Positions 57,701 to 64,000 of a stretch of DNA of 64,000 nucleotides are shown here, in pieces. A program made the position numbers and the translations under genes. Numbering within the stretch: position 1 is the stretch's first letter; each line of letters opens with the position of its first letter. The stretch is from Brachionus rotundiformis (Eukaryota; Rotifera; Eurotatoria; Ploima; Brachionidae). Where the stretch lies: positions 4,973,242 through 5,037,241 of the forward strand of contig JAESIW010000137.1 in assembly GCA_016802295.1 (NCBI GenBank), written 5' to 3'. The notes beneath the pieces are model-generated. The model did not search any database and was not told the origin of the DNA. It saw only the letters and a list, made by a program, of their open reading frames with translations.

Positions 57701-58292
57701 AAATTGAAATGATCATTAATTAGTTAATATTCAATTAAACTTTAAAATATAATAGCATATATTTACTTATGTTTATAGTTACACAAGTGTAAAAGATGAA
57801 AACTATGTTGAGTATAGAGATTTTTGCCAAGAAGTTGAAAGGGCGTTTGGTAGTGACCAGCTTGAGAAAAATCCACTCATTCAATCCAATCAACATAAAC
57901 CACAAGTTTATAACGAGACAAATAATTTAAGTCCTGATGAAAAAGATAGAGTAATTGTTGGTCTAAAGAGAATAGCTGAAAGAGTAACTAAATAAATAAA
58001 ATAAAATAAAATTTCAATTGATAAAAATTTTTGTTAAAAGGTGCGAGTTAATCGAATGCAATTGTTCCCAAGATTCGAAGATTTTGATCGAGTCAAGAAT
58101 GGAAATGTGTCAATAAATCAATTTAGAAGAGTTTTGAATGATCTTAATCTGGTCTCATTACTGACAGAGCTTGAGCTTGAATCAATAATTAAAGAATATT
58201 CCATTCGAGTTGGAACAAACGATGATGTAAATTATGTTTCCTTTTGTGACAAAATATATGAACTTGGATCGTTTGAATACCGTAAACCTTAG
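54789..58292 (+). CDS. Tandem EF-hand-like repeat protein, probably ciliary/flagellar (EFCAB6-like)
   Basis: The model is join(54789..54793, 54846..54961, 55017..55384, 55444..55629, 55874..56212, 56270..56392, 56444..56609, 56667..57520, 57574..57722, 57779..57983, 58041..58292), 920 aa, all phases consistent. Seen: about eight copies of a module of roughly 115 residues. Each has a basic helix, then an aromatic-rich EF-like loop such as FFVDYDRLRSGYIT, FRDFDRNNIGIIT, FFRDYDRLRSGVIT, FFQDMDPLNSGFVT or FKDFDKLNRGHVT. A second half ends in a VNYxxF motif. The DxDxxxxG spacing is two residues longer than a canonical EF loop and lacks the position-12 Glu, so calcium binding is doubtful. Similar repeats occur in EFCAB6 and in flagellar proteins of ciliates and flagellates. 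The five-nucleotide first exon (ATGAA) is inferred from phase and good splice sites. Confidence 0.82.
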
Positions 58293-59182
58293 AAATTTTT
58301 GTTTCAATTTTAATCAATAAATTAAATATATATTTCTTCTAATAATAAAATAAAAATAAATTAAAATTGTATTAAAAGTTAAAAATTCCTTACAAACGTA
58401 ATCTTGAAAATTTTTTTAATAGTATTAAAATATATAAAAATTAATGTTTTAGTTTTGAATTGAACAAAAAAAACTGTCTCTAATTTTTAAATTTAATGAA
58501 GTATTTAACTACATTTTAACATTATTAAATTCTATATTGGGTGTCAATCTTCAAAAAGCTATTTTCAAATTCTGTGTGTAAGTTTTTTGATAATTTGATC
58601 AGGTGGCAGCTTTACAACATAGATATATTTTTACCTGACCTATTAGCAAGCAAAGCATCAGAATTTCGTGCCTGAAAAAAATCCTCTTTATTTTCTTAAA
58701 AGGTACATCTGAACAAATTAATTATGTCAATATGCTAATCATTTTGTTGTCCGAAGGCATTTGAAAAAAATTTCAAGAAAATCTTAATTCATTTTGACTC
58801 AAAATGAATTTAATATCATATTAGGCGAATTGAAGAAAATTTCCGTGGATTTGTAGAAAACAATATAAAAATTAAATAGTTTTTTAGAGAATTTTTCTAA
58901 AATAATATTTCGATAAAAGTAATAAAATTACAAAATTATAACAAATACAAGAAAAGTGAGAATGAATCTTTAACAAAATAATTGAAATAAAATAATAAAA
59001 AATAAAATTGAAAAAAATTTTATTAAAAATAAATAAAGAGAAACCAAATTAAAAATTATTTGACAATGAATACTTATAAAATTAGCTAGCTTTGAAAAAA
59101 AAAACATATCAATAATTCTAATTTTTCTAAACAATTTTATTAAAAAGTAAAAAATATTTCAAAATTTTTAAAATTAAAAAAC
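58293..59182. other. Intergenic, convergent 3' regions
   Basis: AT-rich spacer between the EF-hand gene (+) and the proline-rich gene (-). AATAAATTAAATA just after the EF-hand stop (about 58316) is a likely poly(A) signal. Nothing else is seen. Confidence 0.5.
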
Positions 59183-60088
59183 TTATGTTTGAAAAGATAC
59201 TCTTTTTTTGTGAGATATTTTGGCAAAATTTTTAGTAGATTCTAAATCGAAACTATCATTTTTGTACAGTGATCTTGATGATTTGGTCATTTCAGATTTT
59301 CCTTGACCAAATTCATTTGGAATTTTTATAGATTCGAGAATCTTCTTAACCTCTTCATTATGTGAAAAACTATTAGCATACTTTTCTGTATAATTTTTAG
59401 GATCAACTTTAAATACACCTAGATTAGTTATCTTGCGCTCGACTTCTACATTAGGTGCCTTCCAATTAATTAAGATATTTTTTTGACTCTGATATGGTAG
59501 AGTTTTATTGGAAACTTTTTCAAAAATTATTTTTCTCTTTTGCTGTTTTTGAGGCAACCATTTATCAATTATTATTGTTCGAGGTTTTGGAGGAATGGGA
59601 GGAAGTTTTTCAACAATGACTCGTCTGGGCGGAGGAGGCAATGTCTTTCCAGGGATTTCAATAACTTGTCTCTCAATTTTTGGCAAGGGAATAGGTGGCT
59701 GTTCACGAATAATCAATGGGGTTGGTGTTTTTGGTCTTGGTGGAGTTTGTTTGATAAAAACTGGTGGAGCCTGAGCATATTGCTTATCAGGCAGCTGACG
59801 AATAATTAGATCACCAGGTTTTTCTGCCTCTGGCGGTTCTAGATACCGCACGCCTATATTTTGAATATATTTTAATGTTTCCTGGGGTATTTTTGTTATT
59901 TCAGTGAATGGTTCTTTACTAATAGAATATTGGTCCCAAAGCAACTTAGGTAATGTTTTTATTTCATCTTTATCACTGAATGAATTCGATTTCTCTCTAA
60001 GAAGTCCTGAATTAAAATAAAATGTATTATCTATTTGATTTTTAGAATTTTTTTGATATGTGTTTTCAGTCTTTAATTTTTTTTCCAT
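59183..60088 (-). CDS. Proline-rich repeat protein with PLIIREQPP/PPPPRRVIVEKLP motifs
   Basis: Single exon, 301 aa. Seen: a Lys/Asn-rich N-terminus, NIGVRYLEPPEAEKPGDLII, then a block of tandem proline-rich units (about residues 90-195). The units are PPVFIKQTPPRPKTPTP, LIIREQPPIPLP, VIEIPGKTLPPPPRRVIVEK, LPPIPPKPRTIIIDKWLP and KRKIIFEK. A charged tail carries NLGVFKVDPKNY. Each unit alternates P-rich turns with short beta-like I/V stretches. Similar units (xxIIREaPPxPP, PPPPRkVVIErLP, PKPqxviIErWLPY) occur in uncharacterised proteins of various invertebrates and protists, as I recall, with no assigned function. No signal peptide or membrane segment; likely cytoskeletal or structural, but that is a guess. 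Confidence 0.75.
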   Translation of the reverse strand: MEKKLKTENTYQKNSKNQIDNTFYFNSGLLREKSNSFSDKDEIKTLPKLLWDQYSISKEPFTEITKIPQETLKYIQNIGVRYLEPPEAEKPGDLIIRQLPDKQYAQAPPVFIKQTPPRPKTPTPLIIREQPPIPLPKIERQVIEIPGKTLPPPPRRVIVEKLPPIPPKPRTIIIDKWLPQKQQKRKIIFEKVSNKTLPYQSQKNILINWKAPNVEVERKITNLGVFKVDPKNYTEKYANSFSHNEEVKKILESIKIPNEFGQGKSEMTKSSRSLYKNDSFDLESTKNFAKISHKKRVSFQT

Positions 60089-61468
60089 TCCATAAAGCTA
60101 ATTCTTAAATAATTATTTTATATGTATTTAATTCAATAGAAATTTTTTTTGAATTTTTGTGATCGTTTTTAAGCTAATTCAATATAATAGTAATTTGAAT
60201 GGAATTTTAATATTCTGTCATGATAAAAAAGTAATTTTCTTAAATAATCAAAAGTTATTTAACCATTTCAAATAATTATGATCAATTAGGATACAAAATT
60301 ATTTTGATATTTTAATTTATCAAATAAAAACGTATGTAGAGAAAGTTAAAATAGTTAAAATATGATTTGGTACAAAAATTTGAGTTTCTTAGACATCTTT
60401 TATTAAAATTCTTTCTAAGAATAAAACTCGAAACTTGAAACCACTTATATCATTATAAATATTTTCATTGATTATTGATAAAAATATAAAAAACTAAATA
60501 CTATATGAATAATGCAATTATCAGCAATTGAATCAAGCTTTTAGATTTTTAATTATTCTCCTTTATTACAAATAAAAGGTTTTTTTAAGTTTTAATTAAT
60601 ACAAAAAACTGTAATGACTTATTTATTTTAACAATTGAAAAATTAAAGTTTTTTCATTAATTAATATTAATTAAAAAAATCATTATCAAATAATCAATTT
60701 AATTTATTAGAAAGTATTTTTTGATTGTTATAAGATTATTAGGTTTTAAATTGAACATAATTTTTTTATTTAAACCTAAAAATATATCAATTTTATGTTT
60801 TTTTAAGCCTCTTATAATGTTTCGCTATTCTTAACATACTAATTTTTGAAAAAAATTCCTGTTTATTTGTCATTTAAATAAGGAAAAACTTATTTTAGAC
60901 TTTCATTTAATTTTTAACTTTATACTAAATTCATTTTTAAGGTATAATAGAATAATAGCGTACTAATTTTTGATTGAAATCTTTGCTTGATTATTTTCTA
61001 ATATATTTTTTCAACATATTAATTCAATGAGTTTAAGATTTACCTATATAATTTGAAAACCAACTTAATTTTACTAATAAAGTTGGGTCAGTTTTTATTT
61101 ATTTAATTTTTAACAAATTAGTTAATACAGAACTAAATTTTTATAAATACTACCCAAGGCCAAGCCGAAAATTGATAAATTTTCCGATAACCTAGAAATC
61201 ACCTTGGTTTCTAAAAAGTTTTTCAATTATTACTTATTTTAGGGAAAATATAATCGGTGTTTTGTGTTTAATTTTTTTTTTTAAAAAACGAAAATTTTGA
61301 TATTTTGTTAAAATTAACATTTTCAGTTATTTATATTTTTTTAATTTAAAAAGAACATAATTGGCTTCTCTAAACTATTTTATTTTAATTTTTACTTTTA
61401 ATAATCAATATACCTTAAAACAGTAAAATAATTTTGGTAAAAAAGTTAAAATTGTTCCTAGAAATTAA
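60089..61468. other. Intergenic, divergent
   Basis: 1.4 kb AT-rich spacer between the divergent proline-rich (-) and small unknown (+) genes. No coding signal or repeat is recognised. Confidence 0.5.
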
Positions 61469-61918
61469 ATGAAAACAGAAACCAAAGAAAAATTCGATTT
61501 TAATCAAGCTCCTTTAAGAAGTTGGTTTCGACAACAAGGAGGAAGAACAAATTCTGATTTGACTGGGAAATCTATAAAACATTGTCACAGCCTTATTTTA
61601 CCAAGTATCAAGAATTGTATTGACCATAATAAAGAAATTGGACTTTCTTTTCGAAATAAGAGAGTAGTTTTTTCCTCATCAGAGTATTCTGTAAATGTTC
61701 AAAATATTGAAAGAGAATGTAAAACACCCGTACAAACAAATTATCACCAAAAATGCATTGATGATGTTTATAATTGGAACAAGCCAGATGATTTGAATTT
61801 GAAAATTCCGCGAGAATTGACTTACGTTAGGTCTATTCCAAATATAAAGTATGTTACAGTTTGTTCAGGTAAATCGTTTAAATACGTTTGGCAATTAATT
61901 GTAATTAACAAAAAATAA
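61469..61918 (+). CDS. Small hypothetical protein
   Basis: Open frame of 149 aa, not recognised. Composition is polar and basic with several Cys and aromatic residues (SWFRQQGGRTNSD, FRNKRVVFSSSEYS, DDVYNWNKPDD, PRELTYVRSIPN). No signal peptide or membrane segment. The composition up to about 61868 looks coding, while the last 16 codons after a GTAAAT donor look like intron read-through. A possible second exon begins after an acceptor near 61965 (reading ANKDYLKPSFNLIYS and ending shortly after). The gene is probably real, and its 3' end uncertain. Confidence 0.45.
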   Translation: MKTETKEKFDFNQAPLRSWFRQQGGRTNSDLTGKSIKHCHSLILPSIKNCIDHNKEIGLSFRNKRVVFSSSEYSVNVQNIERECKTPVQTNYHQKCIDDVYNWNKPDDLNLKIPRELTYVRSIPNIKYVTVCSGKSFKYVWQLIVINKK

Positions 61919-62110
61919 ATTTTAAAATTAGTAAATTTGTTATTAATTTATTATCTTTGAATAAGCCAATAAAGATTATTTAAAACCTAGTTTTAATTTA
62001 ATTTATTCTATTAGATTTGACTAATATCAATTTTTAAATGTTAAAATAATATCTTATAAATAGAAGATGATAAATAATTTTATAATAATTATAAAAACTG
62101 AAACAATAAA

Positions 62111-63534
62111 TTAAGGAATAACGCAAATGCGTGGATATTCTTTCCTGATTGCCTTATCGATAGCATCAGGTAAATCTTTCAAATCAAATGATTCTGGACA
62201 AATCAATTTATCAAATGGATATTTATGAATAGAATTTTTCAAAAATTCTACAGATTTTTTCAAATGTTTTCCTTGATAATTATGTACTCCTCTCAATGTC
62301 AAGCATTTCCTAATCAATTGCTCTCCAGTAATGTTAAGTTGTGTTTTTGGATGTACCATTCCAGCAAATATATAAGCCCCTCCAGGCTTTAATAAGCGAA
62401 CTCCATTAGGAATAACATCAGGACTTCCGCAAACTTCTATGATGCAATCAATTTGATTTACTTCGGATTCCAATTCACTGTCTTTTGTTATTTCAAATAA
62501 ATAAAATAAATAAAAATTAGTTTTAAAATTAAATTCTACTCTCAAAAACCGGAATTCCTCCGAAACTTCTAATTAAATCGCTTCTTAACTTCTTGTTTCC
62601 TGAACAATAAACTTGATTAAATCCCAATTCAGTTAATAACGCACAACCATACAACCCCAACATTCCATCTCCCTTTATTATTAAAATAAATTTTCGTTTT
62701 CTAAATCAATTATTTTCTTACCTGAATAAGAGCTTTCTTCTTTGATCGCTTGACATTTTCGGGAAGCTGGTCAACACAATTCACCATTGTGGCAAGAGCA
62801 CAGTTAATGGTAGATGCCACACCATCATTTATCTCATCTGGTAATTTTATTACTTCTGTTCCTGGTCTAATGATTATATGAGTTGCATAGCATCCATTAA
62901 AGCCAGTACCACTACTCATCGCAGCATGGCCATACTTTATTTTTAATTTTTTTTAAGAAATAAATTTAAATTAAAAAAAATTACTTTAAAAAGTTTAACA
63001 CACTTTTGGCTCAAATCATTTAGACAATATTCACATGCTCCGCAACTATCTGCTATTGAAAAAGTTGCTCTGTCACCAACTGTTAGGTCAAAGTTTTTTC
63101 TTTTGTGGTTGATAACTTCTACGCAGGCTTCATGGCCTAAAACACTTCAAAAAATTAACTAATTACTGATTTATTATTATAATAATAAATAGTAGCTTAC
63201 CTTGGAGTTGGCTCAGTTCTAGTACCACATACTGTGTGAATATCAGAGAGACAAATTGTGGCTGCTCTAACTTTCACCAAAACTTCGCCCTCCTTTAATT
63301 CAGGAAGGTTTAAGTTTGACTCCATTTCGAAAACAGGTTTTGCATTGGTTCCATTAAAAACATATCGTTGCACAGACTTATCTGACTTTTATTAGAAAAA
63401 TAAAAGATAAATCAAATTTTTATTAGATAACCAACCATTTTCCTAAGTAAAGTATGCGATGTAAGAATATTGTCTTTTGAAATTAAGAACGAATTCTTAA
63501 GACAAGTATTTAAAATTAACTTTTGTATATTCAT
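62111..63534 (-). CDS. Zinc-dependent MDR alcohol dehydrogenase, bacterial-type subfamily
   Basis: The model is complement(join(62111..62481, 62540..62672, 62722..62934, 62985..63144, 63201..63385, 63436..63534)), 386 aa. It is a medium-chain NAD(P)-dependent dehydrogenase. Seen: a roughly 33-residue Ser/Leu/Lys-rich N-terminal extension resembling a mitochondrial presequence. The catalytic-zinc Cys is in TICLSDIHTVCG and the GHE motif in VLGHEACVEV. The structural-zinc site is CGACEYCLNDLSQKC. KYGH, a substrate-domain LPDEINDGVASTINCALATM and the Rossmann segment GDGMLGLYGCALLTELG follow. The RTEPTPSVLGHE, DSCGACEYC and KCVKLFKYGH blocks are those of a dehydrogenase group known mainly from bacteria (including the phosphonate-associated ADH type). 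It is not classical ADH or sorbitol dehydrogenase. It carries five ordinary introns, so any transfer is old. Substrate unknown. Confidence 0.88.
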
Positions 63535-64000
63535 TATTATTTTTCTTGCCACCTATTTAAATATCTAAAAATTGTGATTTTTTCAAGAAATAAATAATCA
63601 TTCTAATAAAAAAACAAACAAGATAATTTTTTAAGATTAAGTTTAAAAAATATTTTTTAAACTGAAATAAAATTTTTTGAATAGTCTAATTAAATAAATA
63701 AATATTTATATCTGCTATATTTAATTGAAACAAAATTATCGAGACAGAAAATTTTTATTAATTCAAAATTTTGCCAAATCACAACAAGTTTAGATTTAAA
63801 CAGGTGTATAGAATAATTTCCATAAAAATTCCTAATTAAATGACTAGCTCCAAAAAAATTTTGCTACTTTCTATCTTTCAAAATAAAAATAAATTAAAAC
63901 AAATGTATTTAAAAAATTTGATATCATTTTTTATTTAATTATATATTTTCAAATCGAAAATTTATTTTAAAATAAAGTATAATTTTATAATTTTTAATAT
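63535..64000. other. Intergenic to window end
   Basis: AT-rich, upstream of the dehydrogenase gene. No feature is recognisable. Confidence 0.45.

Noticed and set aside
59540..59809. 89-codon open frame rich in Trp/Phe/Asn on the plus strand
   Set aside because: Antisense shadow of the proline-rich protein (CCN proline codons read as tryptophan-rich on the other strand).
1..64000. CRISPR arrays, prokaryotic operons, viral genes or toxin genes
   Set aside because: No regularly spaced repeats, ribosome-binding-site-linked gene strings, or viral or toxin families are recognisable; all confident genes are animal nuclear genes with spliceosomal introns or single exons.

Overview
The window is AT-rich, intron-bearing nuclear DNA from a small invertebrate animal. 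The gene set is bilaterian: a SKOR-type Ski corepressor, an SV2-like transporter, a Hedgehog-type Hint protein, a LEM-domain protein, ARMC2, UVRAG, GOLPH3, ESS2 and an Aurora kinase. Introns are nearly all GT-AG and 45-70 nt long. One intercistronic gap is only 49 nt and holds a splice acceptor, which fits polycistronic transcription with spliced-leader trans-splicing. A rotifer-like protostome is my best guess; this is inference, not proof. Exon joins below were worked out by hand from splice consensus, reading phase and family alignment. Every multi-exon model closes in frame.

Layout. 1-2574: no recognisable gene. 2575-5833 (+): secreted peroxiredoxin 4 and a SERBP1/HABP4-type RNA-binding protein. 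6505-10449 (-): a tight co-oriented block of sigma-type GST, mitochondrial GTPBP6/HflX GTPase and GatA/QRSL1. 10894-16367 (-): RNA polymerase I largest subunit. 16894-17053: a 160-bp MITE. 17295-20357 (+): Aurora kinase and a papain-family protease. 20563-26160 (-): an orphan Hint-domain protein, a small membrane protein, a leucine-rich-repeat protein and an SV2-like transporter. 26161-28058: gene-poor, with a decayed LINE fragment. 28059-29455 (-): signal peptide peptidase. 30194-32023 (+): a one-exon TRIM-like protein without a RING. 32680-34500 (-): glucosidase II beta. 35078-35802 (+): LEM/emerin-like protein. 36329-37157 (-): KDEL receptor. 37717-42974 (-): ARMC2 and an unrecognised coiled-coil protein. 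43220-44680 (+): ESS2. 44681-48006: gene-poor, with one broken reading frame. 48007-58292 (+): GOLPH3, UVRAG, SKOR-like corepressor and a 920-aa tandem EF-hand-like protein. 59183-60088 (-): a proline-rich protein. 61469-61918 (+): a small unknown. 62111-63534 (-): an MDR alcohol dehydrogenase of a type best known from bacteria.

Functional themes are early secretory pathway (PRDX4, signal peptide peptidase, glucosidase II beta with a C-terminal HEEL, KDEL receptor, GOLPH3), mitochondrial translation (GatA, GTPBP6) and probable cilia/sperm functions (ARMC2, EF-hand repeat protein, perhaps the proline-rich protein). Apart from the 6.5-10.4 kb block, neighbouring genes look functionally unrelated, as is usual in animal genomes.
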